This document shows, one piece after another, positions 35,984 to 50,388 of a stretch of DNA of 64,000 nucleotides. Both the position numbers and the translations under genes were made by a program. The notes beneath the pieces are model-generated. The model was not told the DNA's origin. It ran no database searches and saw only the letters and a program-made list of their open reading frames with translations. The stretch is from Varibaculum cambriense DSM 15806 (GTDB lineage Bacteria > Actinomycetota > Actinomycetes > Actinomycetales > Actinomycetaceae). The number at the start of each line of letters is the position of its first letter. The stretch's first letter is position 1. Location of the stretch: positions 186,001 to 250,000 of the forward strand of contig NZ_ATUF01000003.1 in assembly GCF_000420065.1 (NCBI RefSeq), written 5' to 3'.

Positions 35984-36304
35984 ATGGATATGACAGATAA
36001 AGATACGGGGAACAAGACTCCGTTGCTGCGCGAAGAGATTGGGCAAGTATTGCGGATGGTACGCCGTTCCCAGGGTCGTACCTTACGGGAAGTTTCCACC
36101 AGTGCTCAGGTGTCGTTGGGTTATCTTTCTGAGGTAGAGCGCGGACAAAAAGAAGCTTCTTCGGAACTGCTGGCAGCTATTTGTGATGCTCTCGAGGTGC
36201 CGATGGCAATGATACTGCGGGAAGTTTCTTTACGAGTGGCCGTAGCGGAAGGCCTGTCTGTGCGTCGCCAGGTGCCAGAAGTACCGGTACATTCGGTAGT
36301 CTAG
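35984..36304 (+). CDS. clgR: ClgR-type helix-turn-helix regulator
   Basis: A 106-residue XRE-type regulator with [20 protein letters not shown] as the helix-turn-helix, followed by [20 protein letters not shown], very close to ClgR. ClgR activates clp protease genes and other stress genes in Streptomyces, Corynebacterium and Mycobacterium. A GTG at 35897 would add 29 residues. The ATG at 35984 is preferred because AGGGGG lies 7 nt upstream and the family N-terminus starts here. The position between pgsA and recA is the usual actinobacterial one. Confidence 0.88.
   Translation: MDMTDKDTGNKTPLLREEIGQVLRMVRRSQGRTLREVSTSAQVSLGYLSEVERGQKEASSELLAAICDALEVPMAMILREVSLRVAVAEGLSVRRQVPEVPVHSVV
36297..36302 (+). 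promoter_or_regulatory. Possible -10 box before the DUF3046 gene
   Basis: TAGTCT ends 6 nt before the GTG at 36309. It overlaps the clgR 3' end, so chance cannot be excluded. Confidence 0.3.
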
Positions 36305-36308
36305 CCAG

Positions 36309-36563
36309 GTGAAACGTTCAGAGTTCGACTTTGCCCTGAAAGCCGTGTTTGGATCGGCTTTCGGGGCATCTTTACTTTCAGATTTATATTTACCTGATTT
36401 ACAGGCCACTCCGGCGCAGGCTTTGGCGTCGGGAGTAGCTCCGCAACAGATTTGGGATTCCCTATTGGCGCAAACCGATAGCGATCCGCAGCTGCGTTTT
36501 ATTCATCGCGCTGACCGGAGAACTTTAAATGAGCTGGCGCGCCAAGGGCTACTGAGGAGCTAG
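36309..36563 (+). CDS. DUF3046 family protein
   Basis: The 84-residue product begins MKRSEFDFALKAVFGSAFGA and ends with DRRTLNELARQGLLRS. This matches the small helical DUF3046 family, encoded between clgR and recA in many actinobacteria. Its function is unknown. The GTG start lies 4 nt after clgR. Distances suggest transcription with clgR. Confidence 0.85.
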   Translation: MKRSEFDFALKAVFGSAFGASLLSDLYLPDLQATPAQALASGVAPQQIWDSLLAQTDSDPQLRFIHRADRRTLNELARQGLLRS

Positions 36564-36643
36564 CCGGATTAAGACTGTTATTTTTGTTTTGCTCCCTTGT
36601 AGAGAAATTCTGGCAGCTATGAATATCGCTTTCGGCGTTTCAT

Positions 36644-36672
36644 TTGTCGAACATCTGTTCGCTCGGTAGAGT
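36644..36672 (+). promoter_or_regulatory. recA promoter with LexA (SOS) box
   Basis: TCGAACATCTGTTCGC (36647-36662) matches the actinobacterial LexA consensus TCGAAC-N4-GTTCGA at all but the last base. It lies between TTGTCG (36644-36649) and TAGAGT (36667-36672), which have a 17-nt spacing, so bound LexA would block the polymerase. recA starts 171 nt downstream. Confidence 0.85.
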
Positions 36673-36843
36673 TGTACCCAGACGCGCAGTCGGTGAGTTT
36701 TCCCTTGCGGATTATCGTCAGGCTGTTAAGCGTATTTGGCCGTACGTAGCGTTAGCTTGGAGCCTCGGAGAGGGGCACCCCAAGTCCAAAATACCCAGGC
36801 CAGCCCAGTAATAGTTCGGAGAGAACCAGAGAGGATCGACACC

Positions 36844-37917
36844 ATGGCAAAAAAGACCGCAAAACGGCAAGTAAATGCAGGCGGAAACCGGGAGCAAGCC
36901 CTAGATATGGCGCTAGCAGCCATAGATAAACAGTTCGGGAAAGGCTCAGTGATGCGCCTAGGGGAAAACACCCATCGCCAAGTAGAAGTCATCTCCACTG
37001 GTTCAGTGGCCCTAGATATTGCCTTGGGGGTAGGAGGACTGCCCCGCGGGCGAATCATCGAGATCTACGGTCCGGAATCTTCCGGTAAAACCACCGTAGC
37101 CCTGCACGCAGTAGCGGCAGCCCAAAAGGCCGGCGGTAATGCTGCTTTTATTGACGCCGAGCACGCCCTCGATCCCGAATATGCCAAGAAACTAGGGGTA
37201 AACACGGATGAACTCTTGGTAGCCCAGCCCGACACCGGGGAGCAGGCGCTAGAAATCGCGGATATGCTGGTGCGATCGGGGGGAATTGATATTTTAGTTA
37301 TCGACTCGGTAGCAGCGCTGGTTCCCAAGGCGGAAATAGATGGGGAAATGGGGGACTCCCATGTGGGCTTACAGGCGCGGCTAATGAGCCAGGCATTGCG
37401 AAAAATGACTGGAGCGCTTTCTGCCACCGGCACTACCGCGATTTTCATTAACCAGTTGCGTGAAAAGATCGGGGTTTTCTTTGGGTCTCCCGAGACTACT
37501 ACCGGCGGTAAAGCCCTTAAGTTCTATGCCTCGGTGCGGATCGATGTGCGCCGGATTGAAACCTTAAAGGACTCCTCGGGGCCAATTGGTTCACGTACCC
37601 GCGCTAAAGTCGTAAAAAACAAGATGGCACCGCCTTTCAAGACTGCCGAGTTCGACCTGATGTATGGCGAGGGGATTTCTCGCGAAGCTTCGATTATCGA
37701 CTTGGCCACCGATCTGTCAATCGTGCGCAAATCGGGCGCCTGGTACACCTATGAGGGCGATCAGCTGGGGCAAGGTAAAGAAAATGTGCGTCAATATCTG
37801 AAGGATAATGCCGAACTTGCGGATGAAATCGAAGAAAAGATTCTGAAAGCAGTAGGCATTATTCAAGAAGATGCTGGCGAAGATACCGCGGATGCGGATG
37901 CCGATAGCGACAAGTAA
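36844..37917 (+). CDS. recA: Recombinase RecA
   Basis: RecA forms filaments on single-stranded DNA, drives strand exchange and triggers LexA cleavage. The 357-residue protein has Walker [10 protein letters not shown] at 76-84, Walker [13 protein letters not shown], and the L2 loop region [20 protein letters not shown]. No intein is present. The ATG at 36844 gives the canonical start AKKTAKRQV and follows an AGAGAGGA ribosome-binding site. An upstream in-frame ATG would add 36 residues unlike the family. recX lies 21 nt downstream. Confidence 0.98.
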   Translation: MAKKTAKRQVNAGGNREQALDMALAAIDKQFGKGSVMRLGENTHRQVEVISTGSVALDIALGVGGLPRGRIIEIYGPESSGKTTVALHAVAAAQKAGGNAAFIDAEHALDPEYAKKLGVNTDELLVAQPDTGEQALEIADMLVRSGGIDILVIDSVAALVPKAEIDGEMGDSHVGLQARLMSQALRKMTGALSATGTTAIFINQLREKIGVFFGSPETTTGGKALKFYASVRIDVRRIETLKDSSGPIGSRTRAKVVKNKMAPPFKTAEFDLMYGEGISREASIIDLATDLSIVRKSGAWYTYEGDQLGQGKENVRQYLKDNAELADEIEEKILKAVGIIQEDAGEDTADADADSDK

Positions 37918-37938
37918 GGGCGATTTAGCTGCATCTTC

Positions 37939-38523
37939 ATGGTTAAGTATTTAGATCCAGAAAGTGACTTTGGCCTTCCGCGTCGCCGGAAAAAAAGCCC
38001 CGATCTGGCGGTGCGGCGGCAAAAAAATGCTGAACTTCCGACCGCGGAAGCTTTAGCCGCGGCGCGGGAGGCGGCACTGCGAGTCTTAGATCGCACCGCT
38101 GCCTCCAGCTCGCAGATTCGTCAAAAACTCACGAAGGCGGGTTTTCTACCGGAAATTGCGGAAGAAATCGTGACCCGTTTTGGGGAAGTAGGGCTACTAG
38201 ATGACCGCGAATATGCGGCCATGCTGGTGCGCACCCGCTTTCAAGAACGCGGCCTAGTGGGCAGGGCACTAGTCCAAGAGCTAGACCGGAAAGGAATCGA
38301 TCCCGGCCTACAAGCAGAAGCCTTGGAACAGATCACCCCGGAACAAGAAGTGGAAAACGCGCAGCGATTGGCGGAAAAAAAGGCGCGCTCTCTGCATAAC
38401 GTGTCCTATAGCCAGGCAATGCGCCGGATCGGTTCTTTTCTGGCTCGCAAGGGATACTCTCCCAGCCAGTGCCGCGAAGCTACTCGCGGTGCTCTGGCAG
38501 ACAGGGACTTCGAAACCGAATAA
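37939..38523 (+). CDS. recX: Regulatory protein RecX
   Basis: RecX binds RecA filaments and limits their activity. The 194-residue protein begins with a basic stretch of about 45 residues. The helical triplet repeats of the family follow, including SSSQIRQKLTKAGF, VGLLDDREYAAMLVRTRF and GSFLARKGYSPSQCREATRG. It is placed directly after recA, so it is probably transcribed with it from the SOS promoter. Confidence 0.93.
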   Translation: MVKYLDPESDFGLPRRRKKSPDLAVRRQKNAELPTAEALAAAREAALRVLDRTAASSSQIRQKLTKAGFLPEIAEEIVTRFGEVGLLDDREYAAMLVRTRFQERGLVGRALVQELDRKGIDPGLQAEALEQITPEQEVENAQRLAEKKARSLHNVSYSQAMRRIGSFLARKGYSPSQCREATRGALADRDFETE

Positions 38524-38541
38524 CGGGCGGCCTGCTCGTGT

Positions 38542-38547
38542 AATGAT
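38542..38547 (+). promoter_or_regulatory. -10 box of leaderless pncC
   Basis: AATGAT with an extended TG one base upstream (38539-38540) ends 6 nt before the ATG at 38554. Confidence 0.4.
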
Positions 38548-38553
38548 GGAACT

Positions 38554-39033
38554 ATGAATCAAGAACTAGATGCCCTTGCGCGCCGTTTGCAAGAGATTCT
38601 GCGTGAAAAGAACTACACCATTGCCTGCGCCGAGTCCTTAACCGCCGGGCTGGTATGCGCCACCCTGTGTGATATTGCCGGAGCCTCCGACGTAGTAGCC
38701 GGGGGAGTCACCACCTATCAGACCCGCACGAAAAGCGAAGTCTTAGGGGTCTCCCGTTCCCGCTTACAAGAAACTGGGGCAGTAGATCCGGTGGTAGCCG
38801 AAGGGATGGCACTGGGGGTAGCAAAACTTTTTTCTGCTGACGTGGCTCTGGCCACTACCGGGGTAGCTGGTCCCGGAAGCCAGGACGGACATAGTGCCGG
38901 TACCGTGTTTATCTCGGTTACTAGCCCTGCCGGGGGAGCGACTACGGAACTTTCATTATCCGGGGATCGCAACCAGATTCGCCTGCAAACGGTGGCGGCC
39001 GTCCTCCAGCTGGCGATCGAGGCTTTAAGCTAG
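38554..39033 (+). CDS. pncC: CinA C-terminal domain protein (nicotinamide-nucleotide amidase)
   Basis: This 159-residue protein consists only of the CinA-C/PncC domain, with CAESLTAGLVCATLCDIAGA near the N-terminus and TGVAGPGSQDG in the middle. PncC converts nicotinamide mononucleotide to nicotinate mononucleotide in NAD salvage. In many actinobacteria the gene lies between pgsA and clgR; here it follows recX instead. It has its own putative promoter and no ribosome-binding site. Confidence 0.92.
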   Translation: MNQELDALARRLQEILREKNYTIACAESLTAGLVCATLCDIAGASDVVAGGVTTYQTRTKSEVLGVSRSRLQETGAVDPVVAEGMALGVAKLFSADVALATTGVAGPGSQDGHSAGTVFISVTSPAGGATTELSLSGDRNQIRLQTVAAVLQLAIEALS

Positions 39034-39062
39034 GCGCTTATTTGCAGTGAGGTTTCCTCGGG

Positions 39063-39068
39063 TAACCT
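39063..39068 (+). promoter_or_regulatory. -10 box of leaderless prfB
   Basis: TAACCT ends 6 nt before the GTG at 39075. No ribosome-binding site is visible. Confidence 0.5.
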
Positions 39069-39074
39069 AGAAGC

Positions 39075-40196
39075 GTGGCATACGATTACGAAGAGGAACT
39101 AGGTAAGGCGCAAACTACCTTAGAGAAGATTCGGGCAGTTACTGATCCTGAAAAATTGGGCTCTCAGATAAAAGAACTGGAACAAGCTAGCGTAGACCCT
39201 AATCTTTGGGATGATCCCGAGCATGCTCAGCAAGTAACCTCGCAGCTATCTCACCTAAAATCCCGTCTTGACCAGGTTGCACGCCTAGATCAAAGCGTAG
39301 AGGACGCCCTAACCCTGCAAACCATGGCGGGGGAAGAACTGGGGGAAGATCGCGAAGAAATCCTGGCTGAACTGCGCACCCTCCTAGAAAAATTGAATAA
39401 AGAGCTCGCTGAACTTGAGGTTCAAACCCTACTTTCCGGTGAATACGACGAGCGGCGGGCAGTGGTTACTATCCGGTCTGGAGTGGGAGGAGTAGACGCC
39501 GCGGACTTCGCGGAAATGTTGCTGCGAATGTATCTGCGCTGGGCCGAGCGTCATGGCTATCCTACGCAGGTGATGGATACTTCTTATGCCGAGGAAGCCG
39601 GCATCAAGTCCGCTACCTTCCAGGTAGATGCTCCTTATGCCTACGGGACTTTATCAGTAGAGGCGGGAACCCACCGCCTGGTGCGACAAAGTCCTTTCGA
39701 TAACCAGTCCCGCCGGCAAACTTCTTTCGCCGCGGTAGAAGTAATCCCCTTGATTGAATCCGATGACCAGATCGAAATTCCCGAATCCGATTTGCGGATC
39801 GATGTGTTCCGCTCTTCCGGGCCGGGGGGACAATCCGTAAATACCACCGACTCGGCGGTGCGGATGACCCATATTCCCACCGGGATCGTAGTCAGTATGC
39901 AAAACGAGAAGTCCCAGATTCAAAACCGGGCGGCGGCGCTGCGGGTATTGCAATCCCGACTATTGCAGTTGCGACATGAGGAAGAGCAAGCCAAGAAAAA
40001 GGAACTCGCAGGAGAAGTGAAAGCCTCCTGGGGAGACCAAATGCGCTCCTATGTGTTGCACCCCTACAAAATGGTGAAAGATCTGCGTACTCTCGAGGAA
40101 TCATCACAGGTAGATTCGGTATTGGATGGAGATATCGATACTTTCTTAGATGCCGGGATCCGGTGGCGTAAAGCCCAGGAAGAAAGTGAGAACTAG
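39075..40196 (+). CDS. prfB: Peptide chain release factor 2
   Basis: RF2 reads UGA and UAA and triggers peptide release. In 373 residues it has the stop-codon-reading SPF at 206-208 and the catalytic GGQ at 251-253. The gene is one uninterrupted frame with no internal UGA, so it does not use the +1 frameshift found in E. coli and many others. It is followed by ftsE, as in most actinobacteria. Confidence 0.96.
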   Translation: MAYDYEEELGKAQTTLEKIRAVTDPEKLGSQIKELEQASVDPNLWDDPEHAQQVTSQLSHLKSRLDQVARLDQSVEDALTLQTMAGEELGEDREEILAELRTLLEKLNKELAELEVQTLLSGEYDERRAVVTIRSGVGGVDAADFAEMLLRMYLRWAERHGYPTQVMDTSYAEEAGIKSATFQVDAPYAYGTLSVEAGTHRLVRQSPFDNQSRRQTSFAAVEVIPLIESDDQIEIPESDLRIDVFRSSGPGGQSVNTTDSAVRMTHIPTGIVVSMQNEKSQIQNRAAALRVLQSRLLQLRHEEEQAKKKELAGEVKASWGDQMRSYVLHPYKMVKDLRTLEESSQVDSVLDGDIDTFLDAGIRWRKAQEESEN

Positions 40197-40303
40197 CACG
40201 TCAAAGCGGTAAGCGTCCCCTAATCGGCGTGTAAGCACCAATGCCGCTTCCCTAGGCGCTAAGTTGGTCAGTGCCGGAGGCTCCAACAGCTAGTGGGGGA
40301 TGC

Positions 40304-40996
40304 ATGATTACTTTTGACGATGTCTCGATGGTTTATAAGCGGGGGGCTCGCCCTGCGCTAAACCACGTGAGCACCAATATTGAGCGGGGGGAGTTCGTGT
40401 TCCTCGTGGGTAAATCAGGTTCGGGGAAGTCCACTTTCCTAACCATGATTTACCGCGAAAACAGTCCCACAGAAGGTACCGTGACGGTGCTGGGTAAAGA
40501 TGTTGGTCGGCTCTCGCGGTGGAAAGTTCCGAAGTTACGTCGCCAAATCGGTACGGTTTTTCAAGATTTCCGCTTACTGGATAACAAATCCGTGGAAGCG
40601 AATGTGGCCTTAGCGATGCAGGTAATTGGACGCCCTCGCCACGCTATAAAAACAGAAGTGCCACAGGTATTAGCGCTGGTGGGGCTAGAGGGCAAAGAGA
40701 AACGGATGCCCTATGAGCTATCTGGCGGGGAACAGCAGCGGGTAGCGATCGCTCGCGCGATGGTCAATCGTCCCGAGATATTGCTGGCCGATGAGCCCAC
40801 CGGAAATCTGGATCCGAAAACCTCGTTGGGGATTATGCGTCTTTTGGATCGGATTAACCGCACCGGAACCACGGTGGTGATGGCTACCCATGATGATGAA
40901 ATCGTAAATCAGCTCCGCAAACGAGTGATTGAACTGGTGGATGGAGAAATAGTGCGCGACCAGGATCGCGGCGTGTATGGATCGAGTCGGAGCTAG
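40304..40996 (+). CDS. ftsE: Cell division ATP-binding protein FtsE
   Basis: FtsE is the ATPase of the FtsEX complex, which controls cell-wall hydrolases at the septum. The 230-residue protein has Walker [10 protein letters not shown], the ABC signature [14 protein letters not shown] and Walker [17 protein letters not shown] 33 nt upstream is in frame, but the ATG at 40304 gives the canonical [14 protein letters not shown] start and follows GTGGGGGA. ftsX begins 8 nt after its stop codon. Confidence 0.96.
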   Translation: MITFDDVSMVYKRGARPALNHVSTNIERGEFVFLVGKSGSGKSTFLTMIYRENSPTEGTVTVLGKDVGRLSRWKVPKLRRQIGTVFQDFRLLDNKSVEANVALAMQVIGRPRHAIKTEVPQVLALVGLEGKEKRMPYELSGGEQQRVAIARAMVNRPEILLADEPTGNLDPKTSLGIMRLLDRINRTGTTVVMATHDDEIVNQLRKRVIELVDGEIVRDQDRGVYGSSRS

Positions 40997-41004
40997 GAGA
41001 AAAA

Positions 41005-41919
41005 ATGCGTTTGCGGTTTATCCTCGGCCGGGTATTTTCCGGGATGGGACACAATATGGCAATGACCATTTCGGTGGTGCTGGTGACCTTTATTTCCCTG
41101 CTGTTTGTGGGGGTAGGGGGCCTGTCCCAGATGCAGATTTCTGCGATGCAAAAGGAATGGTATGCGAAGGTGGAAGTGAGCGTCTATATGTGCGCTCAGG
41201 ACGACCAAGTAGGTAACTGTAATGGTCAACAGGCTACTAAACAACAGATCCAAGATGTTCGCGACGAGTTAGAACGGGGAACTTTAGCTGACTATATTGA
41301 CCATTACGATTTCCAGAATCACCATCAGGTATATGCAGATTTTCAAAAGCAGTATGGGGATACCACTTTAGGAGAAGCCACTAAACCGGAGATGTTACCC
41401 CAGGCTTTCCGGATCAAGATGAAGGATCCTTCCCAATACGAGATTGTCTCTGCCCAGCTAGAGGGACAGCCAGGGGTGGAGCAGGTTCAAGATCAATCGC
41501 AGCTGGTTAAACCACTAATGAATCTGTTTAGTCAGGCCAGTCGGATTTCTTGGGGATTGGCGGCCGTGATGGCGATTGCGGCAATCTTATTGATTGTCAC
41601 CACTATTCGTCTTTCGGCCATGTCACGGCAGAAAGAAACCGAGATTATGCGGATGGAAGGTGCCTCCGGACTGTTTATCCAATTGCCCTTTATGATTGAG
41701 GGCGCGTTGTGTGCGCTCTTGGGTGCCTTGCTGGCTTGTGGGGCGCTCTATGCCGGGGTGAAATACCTGGTACAAGGGTGGTTGCAAAAGACGATTCCCT
41801 TCATCCAGTTTGTAAATCTGCGGGAGGTAGCAATTTTGTCCGGCATCATCGTGGTGGCGGCTTTAGTCCTTTCGATTATTGCGTCCCTTGCTTCCTTAGC
41901 TAAATACGCGAAGGTGTAA
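41005..41919 (+). CDS. ftsX: Cell division protein FtsX
   Basis: FtsX is the membrane partner of FtsE. It has one helix near residues 15-40 (MAMTISVVLVTFISLLFVGV), then an extracellular loop of about 130 residues containing a Cys pair (YMCAQDD, GNCNGQ) that could form a disulfide. Three C-terminal helices carry the FtsX/MacB-type domain. In 304 residues it is a normal actinobacterial FtsX. The loop is expected to touch the hydrolase encoded by the next gene. Confidence 0.95.
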   Translation: MRLRFILGRVFSGMGHNMAMTISVVLVTFISLLFVGVGGLSQMQISAMQKEWYAKVEVSVYMCAQDDQVGNCNGQQATKQQIQDVRDELERGTLADYIDHYDFQNHHQVYADFQKQYGDTTLGEATKPEMLPQAFRIKMKDPSQYEIVSAQLEGQPGVEQVQDQSQLVKPLMNLFSQASRISWGLAAVMAIAAILLIVTTIRLSAMSRQKETEIMRMEGASGLFIQLPFMIEGALCALLGALLACGALYAGVKYLVQGWLQKTIPFIQFVNLREVAILSGIIVVAALVLSIIASLASLAKYAKV

Positions 41920-41921
41920 CC

Positions 41922-43241
41922 ATGTCTTTTAGAAAACGTCTAGGAAAAATCCTCAGTGCCACGTTAATAACTGGATCCTTGGTTTTGGCCGGTGCCTCCA
42001 GTACTGCGCTGGCTTCCGATCGCTCCAAAGCAGCGGATAAAGAAAAAGCTGCTTCCAGTAAGGCAGCGCAGCTGCGGGCTTCTTTGGAGGACGTTAGCGC
42101 GGATTTGGCTCAGTCGGTGATCGCCCTGGAAAACACTAAGGATGCGCAAAAAACTGCCCAGGGAGCATATGACGAGGCAGTACGCCTACAGTCCAACGCA
42201 GCGCGAGACCAAGCTCAGGCGCAAGACCAGTTGGATGTGGCTAGTGCGCAGCTGAAACGGGTAGAAAAAGCCCTGGCCGTCTCGCAGGCAAAAGAGAGTG
42301 AAAACTTGAGCAATATCGGGCGGGTGGCTCGAGAAACCTACACCAACCCGGAGGTTGGGGGTTCTTTCGAGTTTTTCATTTCCGATAAGGATAGTGGAGA
42401 TATCACCACCTACGCCCGTAATGCTCAATTGGCTGCTCAGTTGCAATCGGATTCTTTAAAGACTGTACAAGACCAGATTGTGGAGCAAAAAAATTCACAG
42501 ATGGAGCAGCGTGAACTAACTTCTCAGGTGCGAAAGTTAAAAGAGCAGGCGGACGCGGCTTTGCAGGCCGCGGAGACTGCAAAGAACGCGAAGCAGACAA
42601 AACTTGCGGAGTTAAATCAGACTCTGGAACAAAAGAAACAACAAGAAGCTGAGCTAGCTGCCAAGAAAGGCGAAATTTCAAAACAGCTGGAGCAAGCCGA
42701 ACAGGAGCAACAAGCGGCGCAAGAGCGGATTAGGCAGATTGATGCCCAAAACCGCCGGTCTCAGGAAGCTAAGGCCGCTACGAATAGCAGTGCTTCCCAG
42801 AGCGGAAATGCGGGGAGCAACAGCGCTGGTTTTATCTCCGGGGGAATTTTTCAAGCTCCGATTAAGGGCGGGATTCACCTTACTTCGCCCTTCGGCTACC
42901 GAATTCATCCGGTGACTGGGCAGCGGCGCCTGCATATGGGAGCCGATATTCATGCTGCCTGTGGGTTGCCGCAGTATGCAGCCGCCAATGGCACCGTGGT
43001 GTCTACCCGTAATGAAGGTACTGGGGGAAATACGGTGACCATTAACCATGGGATACTGGGAGGAAGCTCCTGGGTTAGTGTTTATCGCCATATGACTCAC
43101 TTTGCTACTAGCCCAGGGGCGCGCGTGGCAAAAGGACAACTGATCGGTTATACCGGCGCTACCGGTAGGGTAACCGGCTGCCACGTTCATTTTGAGCTGT
43201 GGAAGAACGGCTCGGTAATAAATCCCATACCCCTGCCTTAA
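41922..43241 (+). CDS. Secreted coiled-coil M23 peptidoglycan hydrolase
   Basis: The 439-residue protein has a Sec signal peptide (about 1-31, ending near ASSTALAS) and a long Ala/Gln/Glu/Lys-rich coiled coil (about 40-285). A Ser/Gly linker leads to a C-terminal LytM/M23 domain with the zinc ligands H and D in LHMGADIH and the HxH of CHVHFELW. This is the EnvC/RipC/PcsB layout, in which FtsEX relieves autoinhibition through the coiled coil. The gene lies 2 nt after ftsX, supporting that partnership. It probably cleaves peptide cross-links at division. Confidence 0.93.
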   Translation: MSFRKRLGKILSATLITGSLVLAGASSTALASDRSKAADKEKAASSKAAQLRASLEDVSADLAQSVIALENTKDAQKTAQGAYDEAVRLQSNAARDQAQAQDQLDVASAQLKRVEKALAVSQAKESENLSNIGRVARETYTNPEVGGSFEFFISDKDSGDITTYARNAQLAAQLQSDSLKTVQDQIVEQKNSQMEQRELTSQVRKLKEQADAALQAAETAKNAKQTKLAELNQTLEQKKQQEAELAAKKGEISKQLEQAEQEQQAAQERIRQIDAQNRRSQEAKAATNSSASQSGNAGSNSAGFISGGIFQAPIKGGIHLTSPFGYRIHPVTGQRRLHMGADIHAACGLPQYAAANGTVVSTRNEGTGGNTVTINHGILGGSSWVSVYRHMTHFATSPGARVAKGQLIGYTGATGRVTGCHVHFELWKNGSVINPIPLP

Positions 43242-43267
43242 CGATTATGCGATAGCGTAGGAACGCT

Positions 43268-43783
43268 ATGAGTAAGAAAAACAAGGGTCAGGGTGCGCCC
43301 GCTTCCAGCAAGACGGGGGTACAGATGATTGCGCGCAATAAAAAGGCGCTGCATGACTTTTTTATTGAAGAATCCTATGAGGCAGGTTTGGTGCTTACCG
43401 GCACCGAAGTGAAATCCTTGCGGATGGGCAGAGCCTCTTTAACCGAGTCATGGGTAGAGATTGATCGCGGGGAAGCCTGGCTGCAGCATGCTCATATTCC
43501 TATGTATATTAACGGCACCTGGTCTAACCATGCCCCGCTACGTAAACGGAAACTGTTGCTGCATCGCCGAGAAATAGATAAGTTAAGCGGTCAAGTAGCG
43601 GCTAAGGGGCATACGATCGTGCCGTTAGAGCTCTATTTTTCTGCTGGCCGGGTAAAGGTAAAAATTGCGCTTGCTCGCGGTAAACAAGAGTGGGATAAAC
43701 GACAAACCTTGCGGGAGCAGCAAGATAAACGGGAAGCTCAACGAGCGATGAAGGATTGGAATCGGCGGGCGCCTGCGGGGTAG
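43268..43783 (+). CDS. smpB: SsrA-binding protein SmpB
   Basis: SmpB binds tmRNA and recruits it to stalled ribosomes. The sequence shows ARNKKALHDFFIEESYEAGL, LTGTEVKSLRMGRASLTESW and a basic C-terminal tail (KRQTLREQQDKREAQRAMKD). At 171 residues it is slightly long at both ends. AGGAA precedes the ATG and TAGCGT lies 9 nt before it. No ssrA gene is recognisable downstream in this window. ftsEX-M23-smpB is a common actinobacterial order. Confidence 0.96.
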   Translation: MSKKNKGQGAPASSKTGVQMIARNKKALHDFFIEESYEAGLVLTGTEVKSLRMGRASLTESWVEIDRGEAWLQHAHIPMYINGTWSNHAPLRKRKLLLHRREIDKLSGQVAAKGHTIVPLELYFSAGRVKVKIALARGKQEWDKRQTLREQQDKREAQRAMKDWNRRAPAG

Positions 43784-43868
43784 CTCCGGTGCGGTAAACA
43801 GCCGGAGCCGTTTATCCCTCCTGGGAATCCGGATAGACTGCGCTTTTGCTAAGTTGGAATCAGAAAAG

Positions 43869-43920
43869 AATAACTCTCTGTTAGCTTGCTCGAAAGCAAG
43901 AAAAACAGAGAGTTATTTTT
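43869..43920. terminator. Bidirectional terminator between smpB and whiB
   Basis: AATAACTCTCTGTT (43869-43882) pairs with its complement at 43904-43917. Nested inside is CTTGCT-cgaa-AGCAAG (43885-43900). TTTTT follows on the plus strand, and a shorter T-rich stretch (CTTTT) follows on the minus strand. It serves the two convergent genes. Confidence 0.85.
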
Positions 43921-43930
43921 AGTCTGTCAG

Positions 43931-44179
43931 TTAGCAGGCGCGGCGGGCACGAGCTTTGCGGCGCCGCATGCTGCGCCGTTCGTCTTCGCTCTTTCCACCC
44001 CATACTCCGGCGTCCTGGTTGTTATCGAGTGCCCAAGCCAGGCAGGTTGACTCTACCTCACAGCGAGCGCAAACCATTTTTGCGCGCTCTGCCTGGGCGA
44101 TGGCGGGGCCAGTATTTCCGATCGGGAAGAAGAGTTCTGGATCCTCTTCTAAACAGGCTGCGCGTGAACGCCAATCCAT
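43931..44179 (-). CDS. whiB1: WhiB1-like iron-sulfur transcription factor
   Basis: The 82-residue protein has the four cluster cysteines at 9, 37, 40 and 46, the GVWGG turn at 58-62 and a very basic C-terminal tail (RRRKARARRAC). DWRSRAACLEEDPELFFPIG is closest to the WhiB1 group, an essential nitric-oxide-sensitive regulator in mycobacteria that works with the primary sigma factor. An extra cysteine is the last residue. AAGGAG (44186-44191 on the minus strand) precedes the ATG. The assignment to WhiB1 rather than another WhiB is by motif resemblance. Confidence 0.93.
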   Translation of the reverse strand: MDWRSRAACLEEDPELFFPIGNTGPAIAQAERAKMVCARCEVESTCLAWALDNNQDAGVWGGKSEDERRSMRRRKARARRAC

Positions 44180-44224
44180 CTGCGTCTCCTTTAAGGTTAA
44201 CCATAGGTAACGAGTTTGCGGGTC

Positions 44225-44258
44225 GCTGCCCGCATAGAACGCTGTCTTCGCGGGCAGC
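44225..44258 (-). promoter_or_regulatory. Hairpin in the whiB1 5' region
   Basis: GCTGCCCGC (44225-44233) and GCGGGCAGC (44250-44258) are exact complements 16 nt apart. They lie about 46 nt upstream of the whiB start codon. If transcribed, this would be a stable leader stem. Confidence 0.5.
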
Positions 44259-44363
44259 TCCTTTGCTACCTACTATTTTTTTAGTTACGAACAGATAAAT
44301 CAAGGGTTTTAACAGTTCAGAGCGGGTTTTTTTGCGTGTAACCGATCACAAAAGAAGCAGATT

Positions 44364-50342
<5,979 letters not shown>

Positions 50343-50375
50343 CGCGGATTCAACAAACTCCTATGGCTAAGGCGT

Positions 50376-50381
50376 TAGAGT
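50376..50381 (+). promoter_or_regulatory. -10 box of leaderless cardiolipin synthase gene
   Basis: TAGAGT ends 7 nt before the ATG at 50389 and overlaps the in-frame GTG at 50380, so it favours the ATG. Confidence 0.5.
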
Positions 50382-50388
50382 GGTAACT

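Noticed and set aside
39075-40196. Possible programmed frameshift in prfB
   Set aside because: The RF2 frame is continuous from GTG to stop with no internal UGA.
43784-43930. ssrA (tmRNA) gene next to smpB
   Set aside because: The gap is too short and holds only a terminator; no tRNA-like ends are visible.
43929-43950. AGCAGGCGCGG at the 3' end of whiB resembling the linker of the dispersed repeat
   Set aside because: It encodes the basic end of WhiB, and no arms or second linker are present, so the match is by chance.
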